Origin: Anolis sagrei
Taxonomy: Eukaryota > Chordata > Lepidosauria > Squamata > Anolidae
NCBI RefSeq assembly: GCF_037176765.1
Contig: NC_090022.1
Location: forward strand, 78,059,209 to 78,123,208
Length of the DNA stretch: 64,000 nt
Direction of reading: 5' to 3'
The position numbers and the translations under genes are program-made. Of this stretch, positions 12,035 through 22,328 are shown in pieces. Positions within the stretch are counted from its first letter, which is position 1, and each line of letters begins with the position of its first letter. The notes under the pieces were generated by a model. That model did not search any database. It saw only the letters and a list, made by a program, of their open reading frames with translations, and was not told where the DNA came from.

Positions 12035-12250
12035 TGTCTGAATAAAAAGGTCACCACTGGGACCACCTTGACTGGCTTGTGCCACAGTCTTTGCAGTTCG
12101 ATCTTTAAATCCTCATATCATGTCAGCTTTTCCAGTTGTTTCTTCTCAATCCTGCTGTCACCTAGGATTGTAACATCAACAATCCATACTTTGTTTTTAA
12201 ACAGGAGGTCAGGAGTATTGTGCTCCAAAACTCTGTCTGTTCTGAATCCC
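12035..12250 (-). mobile_element. Non-LTR element fragment with restriction-like endonuclease signature (R4/Dong-like)
   Basis: The - strand reads FRTDRVLEHNTPDLLF, then VWIVDVTILGDSRI and KKQLEKLT. The spacing PD...VxIVDVT...K resembles the C-terminal PD-(D/E)xK restriction-like endonuclease of R2/R4/Dong-type retrotransposons, not the apurinic endonuclease of CR1 or L2. Only about 70 codons are left, bounded on both sides by L2-type tails. The clade is inferred from memory of related reptile sequences. Confidence 0.5.
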
Positions 12251-12282
12251 TTTGGGGAGATGGTGGCAGGACACAAGATTGT

Positions 12283-12818
12283 TGTTGTTATTCCTGGTGA
12301 CAGAATGGGGTTGAACTGGATGTCCTTTGTGGTCTCTTCCAAGTCTATAACTGTGAGACTGAGATTCCACCTTCCCACTAGGAAGAACTTATTTACCACA
12401 AAAGCTGTTCAGCAGTGGAATCCCCCAGTGGCACAATGGGCGAAATCCTTGTGCCAGCAGGACTGCTGACTGAAAGATCGGTGGTTTGAATCCAGGATAG
12501 CAGAGTGAGCTCCTGTCTATCAGTTCCAGCTTCCCATGTGGGCACATGAGAGAAGCCTCCCTAGGCAACGTCCTTGCAGACGGCCAATTCTCACACACTA
12601 GAAACAACTTGCAGTTTCTCAAGTCGCTCCTGATGCGGAAAAAAAGCGCAGTGGGATATGCTGCCTGGGAGTGTGGGGAAGTCTCCTTCTCTGGAGGCTT
12701 TTAAGTGGAAACTAGATGGCCATCTGTGAGGAGCCCTTTGATTGGGTGTTCTTGTGTGGCAGAATGGGGTTGGGTTGGATGGCCCTTGGGATCTCTCCCG
12801 ACTGTGATTCTAGGGTGA
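12283..12818 (+). mobile_element. CR1 LINE 3' end, split by a SINE
   Basis: CR1 sequence is interrupted at 12421 inside the GTTCAGCAGTGGAAT motif and resumes at 12648 with GCAGTGGGATATGCTGCC. It continues through GGAGGCTTTTAAGTGGAAAC and GGATGGCCATCTG-like blocks to TGTGATTCTAGG. It sits immediately 5' of the CpG island. Confidence 0.82.
12422..12647 (+). mobile_element. tRNA-derived SINE with A-rich tail, inserted in CR1
   Basis: It starts CCCCCAGTGGCACAATGGGC (A-box-like), followed by the B-box-like GGTGGTTTGAATCC, and ends CTCCTGATGCGGAAAAAAA. A 10-bp duplication with one mismatch flanks it: GCAGTGGAAT at 12412-12421 and GCAGTGGGAT at 12648-12657. Its tail differs from the SINE at 7588, so it is a different subfamily. 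A - strand copy lies at 23443-23694. Confidence 0.9.
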
Positions 12819-13149
12819 GATCCTCAGCCTCTGGGCTCAAAGAGCTCTCTCTCCCTCTTCCCTTCCTGCAAGCGTCTTAGCTCCAGCATGTGGCCTGGGG
12901 CCTGAGATGTGGCCGCGACGTGACGCCTTTCTCTTTGAGAGTGGAGTTAGCCGACTTCCCTCGGAGGGGGAGAAGGAAAGGAGTCTCCGGAAGGTGCCTT
13001 CGGGGTTTTCTTTTGGAACAAGGGGAGAGAGAGAGGGAAGGCAGCTCAGTGGCCAGGTTCCCCTCTGCTTCTGTTCCGCCAGAGAGTGAACCAAAGGGGG
13101 CTTCTGGAGGGGGAGGGCAGCCCCTCGCGCCACCCGTGGGCAGGTCCCT

Positions 13150-13398
13150 CCCGAGCCCCCGCCTCGGCAGAGCCCAACCTCCTTCCTTCCCTCCCTCCCT
13201 CTCTCCTCCGTTGCTGGGAGCCTGGCTCCTCTCCTCCTCCTCCCCCCCTCCCTCCAAGGCGGACGCCTGTCTCTCCCCACGCATGCTCCCTGCCTGCCAC
13301 ACAGCACCTGCGAGAACCGCGCGGGGAAGGAGCAGGCGCCTCTTTCGCACTCGGAGCCCAGCCGCCGCCGCCGCCGCCGCCGCTTATGACTCGGGCAG
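13150..13398 (+). other. GPRIN1: Candidate GPRIN1 non-coding exon 1 (3' end well defined, 5' end not)
   Basis: The 3' end at 13398 is set by a strong donor (GGGCAG|GTAAAG). The start is a guess because the transcription start cannot be read from the sequence. The exon would carry a (GCC)n tract at 13361-13383 and an ATG at 13385-13387. That ATG, joined to the acceptor at 47406/47407, opens an upstream ORF of about 25 codons that ends just past the GPRIN1 start codon. Confidence 0.5.
13361..13383. repeat. (GCC)n triplet tract
   Basis: Seven and two-thirds uninterrupted GCC units lie 15 bp upstream of the candidate exon 1 donor, so probably in the 5' UTR. Such tracts are prone to length change. 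Confidence 0.95.
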
Positions 13399-13406
13399 GT
13401 AAAGGT

Positions 13407-13432
13407 GGGTTGGACGGGGTGCGTGGGGAGGG
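13407..13432 (+). other. G-quadruplex motif beside the exon 1 donor
   Basis: Four G runs (13407-13409, 13416-13419, 13425-13428, 13430-13432) with loops of 6, 5 and 1 bases begin 9 bases into the presumed intron. It could form in the nascent RNA as well as in DNA. Confidence 0.75.
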
Positions 13433-13921
13433 CATCCCCGCCCTGGAGGGGGCGAGTCCGTGGGTGGGGAGGGCTTCGGAGTGGGGCGCCTTTGACCCAT
13501 CGGAGCGAGCCCTCTTTCTTGCGCCAACTCCTACAGGTTGTCCTCTCGGAGGCAGCGGCGGAGAAAGAGTCGATTGTCGCACTCCACGCGAGTCTATGGC
13601 AACCCCCTCGTGTTTTTAGCAGGCAGGAAAGCACCCACCCCCACCCCAACACACACACACACACCCTACCACCGCTGTGGTGTAAACGCTTGTCTGTTCG
13701 GATCTTGTGTGTACGCCTATAGAGCTGCTGTCGCGCGTGTCTGTGCGCGCGCGTGGGGTGTTCTTTTGGGGGAAGTGGGGAAGGCTCCCTTGCCCTCTTT
13801 GTTGTCTTCTTGGGCGGGAGCGCGTGGGGCCATGTGCTGCGTGTAAGTGAAAGATAGGGAGAGCGTGGCTCTGCCGCGCGTCGTCAGCACGCCTTTTTGC
13901 CACGCGTGTTTTTCTCTGCCT

Positions 13922-13945
13922 TTGTGTGTGTGTGTGTATACATAC

Positions 13946-13984
<39 letters not shown>
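13922..13984. repeat. (TG)n-(CA)n alternating tract
   Basis: A TG run passes through TATACATA into a long CA run. The whole is about 60 bp of near-continuous purine-pyrimidine alternation inside the CpG island, which favours Z-DNA, and the two halves can also pair as a hairpin. Confidence 0.92.
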
Positions 13985-13985
<1 letters not shown>

Positions 13986-14445
13986 CCCCCTCGTGGCGTG
14001 TCCGTACGGGCCTTTGCCCCCGCTCCCGCTGCCACCCCCTCCCCGCGCGCGCCCCTTCCGCCCGTGACCCGCGTGTTTTCGCCGCCGCCGCCCGCCACCT
14101 CCGCCGCGCGCGCTCCATTCATCCCTTCGCAGCCAGGGCGACCCTCTTCTGTTTCCGAGGCGACGGGGCTCTGCTGACAACCGCTTCCCCGCTCCCCTAT
14201 GAATCATGGTTGCTATCGTGCCTCGCAAGGCATTGTGACAAGATCCTCTCCCTCCAAACAGCGGCCGCTTGGCTCTTAAAGCAACAGCCCCCCCCCCTCC
14301 CCTTCCCCTTTCCAGTCTTTCCCAGAGCTGCACATTGTGAGGGATTGGGGGAGAAGAAGGAAGCCAGCTTGACACCACTTGAGCCGCCATGGCTCAGGGG
14401 TATGGAGTCGTGGAGTTTGTCGCTTGGAGAGGGAGACACCGACAC

Positions 14446-15168
14446 ACCAAAATTGAATGCAAAGATACAGAATGGGCGACGCGTGGCTCGAGAGCAGTAC
14501 GTGTGAAAAAGATCTGGGGGTCCTCGTGGACAACAAGTTAAACATGAGCCAACAATGTCATGCGGAGCCAATGGGATTTTGGCCTGCATCAATAGGAGGA
14601 TAGTGTCTAGATCCAGGGAAGTCATCCTACCCCTCCATTCTGCCTTGGTTAGACCACACCTGGAATACTGTGTCCAAATTTGGGCACAACAATTGAAGGG
14701 AGATGTTGACCAGCTGGAATGTGTCCAGAGGAGGGCGACTAAAATGATCAAGGGTCTGGAGGACAAGCCTTATGTGTAGTAGCTTAAAGAGCTGGGCACG
14801 TTTAGCCTGAAGAAGAGAAGGCTGAGAGGAGACATGGTGAGGGCCATGTATAAATATGTGAGAGGAAGCCACAGGGAGGAGGGAGCAAGCTTGTTTTCTG
14901 CTACCCTGGAGACCAGGACGTGGAGCAATGGCTTCAAACTACAGGAAAGGAGATTCCACCTGAACATTAGGAAGAACTTCCTAACTGTAAGAGCTGTTCA
15001 GCAGTGGAACTCTCTGCCCCGAAGTGTGGTGGAGGCTCCTTCTTTGGAGGCTTTTAAACAGAGGCTGGATGGCCATCTGTCAGGGGTGCATTGAATGCAA
15101 TTTTCCTGCTTCTTGGCAGGGAGTTGGACTGGATGGCCCATGAGGTATCTCCCAACTCTATGATTCTA
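14446..15168 (+). mobile_element. CR1 LINE, 3' 720 bp
   Basis: The translation gives the carboxy end of CR1 ORF2 almost complete. [20 protein letters not shown] and [12 protein letters not shown] are followed, past one stop, by KKRRLRGDMVRAMYKYVRG. Then come LNIRKNFLTVRAVQQWNSLP and SLEAFKQRLDGHL. The 3' UTR ends CCAACTCTATGATTCTATGA. This is the best-kept CR1 in the window and abuts the CpG island, so it probably marks the island's downstream edge. Confidence 0.93.
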
Positions 15169-15169
15169 T

Positions 15170-15286
15170 GACACGCTCTTTGGCAGAGAAGGCAAAAGAC
15201 CTCCTAAAACTACAATTCTCAGGATTCCCTAGCATTGAGCCACCCTCTCAAATTGCATTAATTCTATGCTGTACCTGCACCCATTG
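15170..15286. mobile_element. Half of a family-A MITE
   Basis: CTCTTTGGCAGAGAAGGCAA, ACTACAATTCTCAGGATTCC, AGCATTGAGCC and GCATTAATTCTATGCTGTAC match the right half of the palindromic family seen at 33703 and 43323. The left half is missing and the CR1 end takes its place. Confidence 0.6.
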
Positions 15287-15489
15287 TCCTAGTTCTCAGG
15301 TTAGGGTCCAGAATTGGGGAGAAGGATTAGACGTCTCAAACCTTTTGCTCGTTTCCTTCACATGGGGGCCCTGGGATGCTTGACTTTGTGGAGTCTTGTG
15401 TGTGCCTTTGCATAGGTCCCAATGTGACAAGCTTGCACCTGCTTTGGAGTCATCAAATTGAAGAGATCCCTAGGCCTATGCCCCATTCT

Positions 15490-16464
15490 ATTGTGGAAGG
15501 CTTTCATGGCTGTAATTACTGGGTTGTGTGGGTTTTTCAGGCTGTATGGCCGTGTTCTAGAAGCATTCTCTCCTGACGTTTCACCTTCCCTTGAAAACGG
15601 TTCGGAAATTCCAACTGGTCCAACAGTCGGTGGCCAGGTTGTTAACTGGTGATCCTTACAGAGAGAGGTCAACCCTCCTGTTTAAGGAGCTCCATTGGCT
15701 GCCGTTCATCTTCCGGTCCCAATTCAAGGTGCAGGTGCTCACCTACAAAGCCCTAAACGGTTTGGGACCCACCTACCTGCGTGACCGCATCTCCATATAT
15801 GAACCCACACGATCCCTTCAATTATCTGGAGAGGCCCTGCTCACAATCCCACCTGCGTCGCAAGCGCGTTTGGTGGGGACGAGGGACAGGGCCTTCTCTG
15901 TGGTGGCCTCCTGACTCTGGAACTCTCTCCCCAAGGACATCAGACAAGCCCCAACGTTGGCAGTCTTTAGGAAGAGCCTGAAGACCTGGCTGTTCCAGTG
16001 TGCCTTTCCAGAATAGGAAACTCCTAGCATCATGTCCCATATGCACTTTGTTAGATATTTAGGATTGTCTGCACATTGCACCTACCTCCAAAAACCTCTA
16101 CATTTCACCTGTCAAGTCCAGCACTTTTAAAATTTTGTCCATTACATTTGGCCCGGCATTAGGTTTTAAATGTGTCATGGTGTCATTGTTTTTAGTGTTT
16201 TATTGTTTCACTTGATGTCTTATTATTTGCCTTATGAGTTTTACTGTTGTATTCGTATACTGTTGTTTTGTTGGTGGCCTTGGCCTTTGTAAGCCGCATC
16301 GAGTCCTTCGGGAGATTTTAGAGGGGTATAAATAAAGTTAATAGTAATAATAATAATAATAATCTATGGCAGGCATCCTCAGAGGTTGTGAGGTCCTCCT
16401 GAAACATCTGGAGGGAATGCTTCTAGGACATGGCTATACAGCCCAAAAAACCTACAACAACCTA
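15490..16464. mobile_element. Penelope-like palindromic element interrupted by an L2
   Basis: The left part (15490-15586) reads ATTGTGGAAGGCTTTCATGG through TTCTAGAAGCATTCTCTCCT to GACGTTTCACCT. The right part (16365-16464) resumes at CTATGGCAGGCATCCTCAGA and ends in CCTACAACAACC. Together they equal the structure seen uninterrupted at 34089-34310 and 40728-41046. An L2 sits in between. The Penelope assignment rests on remembered similarity to reptile Penelope/Poseidon termini, as no reverse transcriptase or GIY-YIG part is present. Confidence 0.65.
15587..16364 (+). mobile_element. L2 LINE, 3' end
   Basis: The frame encodes the L2 ORF2 carboxy end. VRKFQLVQQSVARLLTGDPY is followed by KELHWLPFIFRSQFKVQVLT, YKALNGLGPTYLRD, GTRDRAFSVVAS and, past one stop, LWNSLPKDIRQAPTL. 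The 3' UTR ends TAAGCCGCATCGAGTCC, TATAAATAAAGTTAATAGTA and an (AAT)n tract, the usual L2 terminus. It is 5' truncated and lies inside the Penelope-like element. Confidence 0.92.
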
Positions 16465-16474
16465 ACCCCAATCT

Positions 16475-16752
16475 GCCATACACAATCAAAGCACCCCTGA
16501 CAGATGGCCATCCAAGTCCTGCTTAAAAACCTCCAAAGATGGAGACTCCACCAGACTTCAAGACAGCCTGTCCCACTGCCAAACAGCTCACACTATCAGG
16601 AAGTTTTCCCTAAGGTTTACATGGAATCTCTTTTCCTGCAAGTGGAAACCGTTGCTGCATTGTGCCCTAGACTCCACAGCAGGAGAAAATAGGCTTACCC
16701 CTCCTCAATGGAACACCCTTTCAAATATGTAAACACTGCTATCCTGTGCCCT
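16475..16752 (-). mobile_element. CR1-like LINE 3' fragment
   Basis: On the + strand it reads AAAGCACCCCTGACAGATGG, CCATCCAAGTCCTGC and ACACTGCTATCCTGTGCCC. This is the reverse complement of a CR1-type carboxy end and 3' UTR, more diverged than the neighbour at 16755. Confidence 0.7.
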
Positions 16753-16754
16753 CT

Positions 16755-17425
16755 TAGAATAATAGATTCATTGAGTTGGAAGAGACCTCAAGGGCCACCC
16801 AGTCCAACCTGTAGCCAAGAAGCCTCCTTCCCTTCAGGAAATTCCACTGCTGAACAGCTATCACAGTCAGGAAGTTCTTCCTCATGTTCAGGTGGAATTT
16901 CCTCTCCTGTAGTTTGAAGCCATTGTCTCCAGGGCAGCAGAAAACAAGCCTGCTCCCTCCTCCCTATGACTTCTCTTCACATATTTATACATGGCCCTCA
17001 TCATGTCTCCTCTCAGCCTTCTGTTCTTCACACTAACATGCCCAGCTCTTTGAGCTGTTCCTCATAGGGCTTTTTTTCCAGACTCTTGATCATTTTAGTC
17101 GCCCTCCCCTGGACAAATTCCAGCTTGTCAAAATCTCCCTTCAATTGCGGTGCCCAGAATTGGACACAGTATTCCAGGTGTGGTCTGCATGACTTCCCAG
17201 GACCTAGACACTAGACTCCTATTTATGCAGGCCAAAATCCCATTGGCTTTTTTGCCACTGCATAACATTATTGGCTCATGTTTCACTTGTTGTCCATGAG
17301 GACTCCAAGGTCTTTTTGACACGTACAGCTATTGCACCAGGCGTCCCCCATTCTGTATCTTTGCATTTCATTTTTTCTGCCTAAGTGGAGTATCTTGTAT
17401 TTGTCCCTGTTGAACTTCTTGTTTT
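16755..17425 (-). mobile_element. CR1 LINE 3' end
   Basis: It begins ATAATAGATTCATTGAGTTG, the reverse complement of the CR1 terminus. It continues through AGGAAGTTCTTCCTCATGTT and TCATGTCTCCTCTCAGCC to TTGTTGTCCATGAGGACTCC and TTTGTCCCTGTTGAAC. It covers the same part as the 14.4-kb copy plus about 100 bp more toward the 5' side, on the opposite strand. Confidence 0.9.
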
Positions 17426-17429
17426 CTTT

Positions 17430-18097
17430 TCTCTAAGCTAAACATGCCAAGCTCCCTAAGCTTCGCCTCCAAACCACTGATCATTTTGGTCACCTTTCAT
17501 ATTCAGCAAAATAATGGGTTTTCAGTCATCCTTCAAACTCCCTTACAAGATATGATTGCCATAGATGAGAATGGGATTGGAGGCTGAGAAAGGGCCACAT
17601 CAGAGTGATATATAGTGGATGTTTAGCGTAGAAACGTGGCCTGAATTGGATCCAGGGCTCCAGAATGGACTGAGAAAGATTTCTGTCTGACTCACTGGCT
17701 GGAGAGTTGTAGGTCTGAAGAAGATATGGAGCTGGACTCATGGTCTGATGAAGAGTGCTTCCTGATGCCCATTAGTGAATGGGAGTTGAACCAGGGGCTT
17801 CTTCAGCATCCTCTTCCAACATTGGTGCCTTCAGACACATATCAGACTACAATTCCAATCTTCAGTATTCTGCTATGACTGGGTTGTAAAGGCTTTTCTA
17901 GAGCTAACTTTGAATGTTCCTGCTTTGGATCAATTTGATTTTCCATTACTTTATTTCTTTGATTCTAAGACATGCTTTTCTACACATAAACAACTCTGAA
18001 ATAGGGTGTGTCTTAGAATCATGAGTGCTTTTTTATATGTATAAATAAAGCTCTTTTTTGTTGGTGGTACTGAGATTAGTGTGTGTCTTACAACATG
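17430..18097. other. Unassigned intron sequence
   Basis: No exon is recognised. The stretch 17975-18095, with TCTAAGACATGCTTTTCTAC and its partial inverse GGGTGTGTCTTAGAATCATG, suggests a small inverted-repeat element of unknown family. Confidence 0.35.
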
Positions 18098-18104
18098 CTT
18101 ACAA

Positions 18105-18414
18105 CCCCCATTGGCACAGCAGGTTATACCACTGAACTGCTGCACTTGCTGACTGAAAGGTCGGCAGTTCGAATCTGAGAGCAGAATGAGCTCCCAAAGT
18201 TAGCCCCAGCTTTTGCCAATCTAGCAGCTCAAAAAAACATACAAATGTGAGTAGATCAATAGGTACCGCTCCGACAGGAAGATAACGGCGCTCCATGCAG
18301 TCATGCTGGCCACATGACCTTGGAGGTGTCTACGGACAACGCTTAGAAATGGAGACGAGCACCACTCCCCAGAAGCAGACACGTCTAGACTTAATGTCAA
18401 GGGGAAACCTTTAC
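18105..18414 (+). mobile_element. tRNA-derived SINE
   Basis: CCCCCATTGGCACAGCAGGT (A-box-like), TCGGCAGTTCGAATCTG (B-box-like), body GAGTAGATCAATAGGTACCG and tail TTAATGTCAAGGGGAAACC. It belongs to the same subfamily as 7588-7893. A 7-bp CTTACAA flanks it at 18098-18104 and 18415-18421. Confidence 0.85.
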
Positions 18415-18424
18415 CTTACAATTG

Positions 18425-21400
18425 ATGACATCTTAAAATCTATTTTTTTTTAAAAAAAAATGGACTGGCTGGCCCTTGGGATCTCTCCCAAATCCTTCCA
18501 CATTCACTGGTGCTAGGAGCACAGGGCCACTGTAGAAATGGGAAAACAGTGGATAAAGAAGGCACTCTTTTTAACCCGATAGAACACCTCTCTAGGATGC
18601 ACTAGGTCCACCAGCACAATTCTATGATCATTTTCTAATATAATCATTCTGGAGGATCTGTAAATGCCTAGAGAAGTGCTCTTGCCAGGAATCCCTAGGT
18701 TCTCCAACATGACTCAATACTTCTGTGCTGATCACAGCATTGCACAAAAGGACCTTAAAATTCCTGGAGATAATAGTCAAATCTGCAAATAGTAATATCT
18801 ACAAAAGTAAAATCTAAACTGTATTCTTCCTGTAATCATTCTCACTTGACTGCAGGCTCAGCAGCCTCCATGGTGAACACAATTCAAGAGGTATTTGTGA
18901 TGCTGGAAACTGCCTGTAAAATTGCTCCCAGCCCTCTGGTGTGGTTGGCCCCACATGTGCAATGAAATGGTCAGGATTTCCAGGCCCCCTTCTCAGCTTC
19001 TTCTCGCACTGCCTGCTAAGAATACTGTAGTTACCTTTTTCGGATGACCGCTCACAGAATTCAAACTCACTATGCTGAGTTTTTTTTAACTATTAAGGGA
19101 TCACTGGCAGTCAAAATACAGGCTGTAAAATGTCCATGCAGAGGTTTGGAATGAGTTTTTTTCCTTTTTCTAAGCACAACTAGAAGGAAATAACTCAGCA
19201 TACTTAAGGAGGTGTAGGGCCATTGCACCGGCAATTTTGGGGAGAAAGAATGAGGATAGATTTTCAACACAGATGTCAGATAAGAACTAGTACAACAGTA
19301 CTCTTTATTAATTAGATACTTATTTGTAATGTTTTTGTATTGTAGTTTAAGCTCACACCAGTCACAGAGTAAAAACTTAAAATGATAAAATGTAAAATAT
19401 AGTGAATTTAAAATAATTCACTGTAGGAATATTGTAAGAGATTACAGCCATTAAAAATCATCACTATATAAAAGACAGCTCAATTAGAAGCAGCTTGAAA
19501 CACCCAAGTCATTAAAGCTCAGGGAGTGAGGCTTGTGTACTTCCAAGGTATGAGTTTCTGTGAAGATTGAGCCAAGATAACAAACAGTTTCTTGCTTCTT
19601 ACCAAATTAGCAGATTTTATCTAACTCATGGCTCTGTCAACAGAACAGTGAAGCCACTGGATATTAGTCTAAATTTGTAAAAGGAGTTTTCTAAACTGCT
19701 GAATTCTATCCAAAAATAAGTTTAGCACTATGGACAGCTCCTTTTAAAGCCTTGGTTAAATCCAGAGAGGATTCACTACCTGAGTGACATCAGAAGGACC
19801 AGCGGCCACAGATCAAACCACAAGACAACATCCAGAGAAGATGTCCCATATGGATGCAAGTGGGCCTTTAAGTAACCTGATCACAATCCAATTAAGGATT
19901 TCGAAACTAGCAGTTATTAGGCCGAGAAATACCCTGGCAACAAGTGCAACTTGAGGATGTATGCAAAAAAAAAAAAAAAGAAGAAGATTTTGCAGAGGCT
20001 TTTTGTGTTCCTGCACAATTGCCTTGGTAACTCTGATTTATCTATAAATTGCATCAGTCACAAACGTATAGGGATGTTAGATTTTTGAAGGAAGGAATGC
20101 TGTTACATGAAGGGTTTCAGGCCCATAGTCCAATTTGCCCTATGCCTTTTCCTGTGTCTCACCAACAATCACCAAGCATTTGGTGCCCATTTAGAATAGT
20201 TCTCATTTTAGGGGTTAGTGCCCCATTTTAGTTTTTTAAGGGAGGAGCAGGTCTTTCCATAGGAGTTCCTATAACAATCCCGAGACACTCCCACCTCTTT
20301 TGCTTATCAGTAGTGTCATTTTGGCTGTATAAGAACCCATATTCGGAGACTGGGTTAAGTGTTAGTATATTAGCTGGCATCCTAGTAGTGACATATGCAA
20401 ACGTAAGTCCATCTTATGCCCGGGTATGTCCTTTTTTGTCATTGCAGAGACTGATATTGTCTTCTACCCCTTGCAAAGTACCCCTGAGATTCACCATGGG
20501 GGCACAGAGGGATCAGGGAAGGGTCTGACTACACTCCAAATGCAGATGGATGACATTGTCTACTGGAACCTCATCAGATTTTGGCAGAAAGGATTAGCAG
20601 TCTGTGTCTGCCTATGGAGATATAGCTATTGGGCAGTTGCTTCTCTGGTCTCCCGTTCCAGCCATAGAATGACTGCTCAGAGTACTATCGCAGAAAAACT
20701 GAGTCCTGAGGGTGGGGACTGAGGAGCCGTAGCAGAGGTCTGCCTGCAGAACCACAGTTGCTGGGTCTAATCCCAATAAGGTCTGACTCAGACCAAACCT
20801 GGGCATACCATTCAGCTCACCAAATTGATTACCGTTGGTCAAGCTGGCTGGGGCTTTTGGGAGTTGAAATCTGACAATAACTGGAGTCTCCTTGTTTGAG
20901 AATCACTGCTAGATTCATAGGTAGCCTAAATATCTACTTTCCTCTGACTGACATATTCAGGGATTGCAGTCTTGGCAGAAAAGGGCAGGTACATTTTGGT
21001 TCTTGCCTCACTGTCATGCTCTGTGCTAATGGTAGCTGATGACAGTGGGGCTTGCATATGATCTGAATAATTTAGCATAAGCCATAGTCTTTTTGCTCGC
21101 CAGCTCTCCGCAAACATCTGGAAGGCGGGATGTGCAGGGAAGTCATTGCTTATGTGCTTCTAGATAGACAATCCAAAATGACAGTTGCTTCACATGGGAA
21201 GTGATCCAGAAAGCCTGTTTACTCTACGTGTTGACATAATTTTCCATGAAAGATGAGGGATTTGGCTGATCACAAATGTTGTGCACTAGCCATTGTCAAG
21301 ACTAATAGGATCAGCAAATACAACAAATAAGATTTTGCATTCCAATAGCTGAAGATAACAGAATATGCAACTGAAGCTTTAAATAAGGGGGTGGGGTGGA

Positions 21401-22328
21401 ACCTTCATTCATCCAGATGTTTTAGGTTTCACTTCTTTGGCATTTCTCCTGCAAGTTGGGACCTGAAGTCCAAAACATGTGGAGGGTCAAAGTTTCCCAC
21501 TCACAGATGGAAAGATGTTTGTCTCCTTGTGATGTTTGTAGGTTACAGGCATGACCCTGGTTTAGCTTACTGTTTGTATTCTGTACTTCCTTATTTCCTT
21601 TTCTTGAAAGAGGGAGATGTTTTGAATCCTGCCTTTGAGAGCCACTTAGCTCTATATAGAGCAAAAACAAGACAGGAGGGGAGGCTTGGCTTGGCTTGGC
21701 TTTTATCTTTTACTTGCTTCCTAGTTGATGAGGCCAGGGCAAAGGTGACTGAGCAGCCACAAACCTTCTTTTAAGCTGACGACTGAAGTGGCAGGCGCTA
21801 GATACGCTTCGGGCCTTATTTAATGGGCAAAGGGAATTGGTTGTCAGTTCCACAAATGTATGGGTCCTCTTTGACTGCCTCAGGGTTGATTTTAGATGCA
21901 GCCCAGCAAAAGGGGTGGGGTGAGGAGTGGAGAAGGAGCGTTGGTGTTGTGCCCATTGCAGGTACTGTGTTCATCTCATGCCCTGTTTAAATGACAGCAG
22001 TCTTACCACATCCTATCACTTGCCTCCCAAGCGGAAGCTCTGTGCAGTTTTATTTGGGAATGGGAGCGTGCTGGGGTTTTTATTTTCCTCAAAGAAAAAA
22101 AATTACAGGCCGTTTAGTTTGGCTTATGATGGAATTACGTAACCCATATATTTCCATCTGCATGACAAATGTGGTTGTTGATCAAGCTTGAAAAAAAATC
22201 TGCACATAATTTATGTGCCTGTAGATCATTTTTACTAATCTGCCAGCTCATGCATACCTGTGTAAGTTGTTTGTGACTTAATAGGAGAACTAGCCATTGG
22301 TTTTGTAAAATTCCTCTTACTGCTGACT
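18425..22328. other. Unassigned intron sequence
   Basis: About 3.9 kb without an exon or repeat that I can name. The longest frame (21391-21774, +, 127 codons) has no motif, and its neighbours show no splice pattern. A short A-rich run lies at 19966-19979. Confidence 0.4.

Larger units (their letters stand above)
12850..14445. promoter_or_regulatory. GPRIN1: CpG island, presumed GPRIN1 promoter
   Basis: About 1.6 kb is strikingly GC- and CpG-rich against an AT-rich background, with many CGCG and GGGCGG-like motifs. It contains a splice-donor consensus on the + strand (CAG|GTAAAG at 13398/13399). GPRIN1, downstream on the same strand, has its complete CDS in one exon, and human GPRIN1 has an untranslated first exon. 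I infer that this island is the GPRIN1 promoter and first exon, 34 kb upstream of the coding exon. No TATA box is evident. Several long open frames on both strands here arise from GC richness and are not genes. No competing gene is visible between the island and GPRIN1, but a transcript was not available to prove the link. Confidence 0.7.

Noticed and set aside
12417-12500. Functional tRNA gene
   Set aside because: A- and B-box-like motifs are present but no cloverleaf forms, and the sequence continues into a SINE body. The same holds for the other tRNA-headed SINEs.
12837-14506. Many long open frames on both strands (up to 275 codons)
   Set aside because: They follow from the GC richness of the CpG island. 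The products are Arg/Pro/Gly/Ser-rich without domains, several overlap in different frames, and the CA/TG tract yields artificial Cys-Val and His-Thr runs.
21391-21774. 127-codon open frame in the GPRIN1 intron
   Set aside because: No recognisable motif or codon character; most likely chance.
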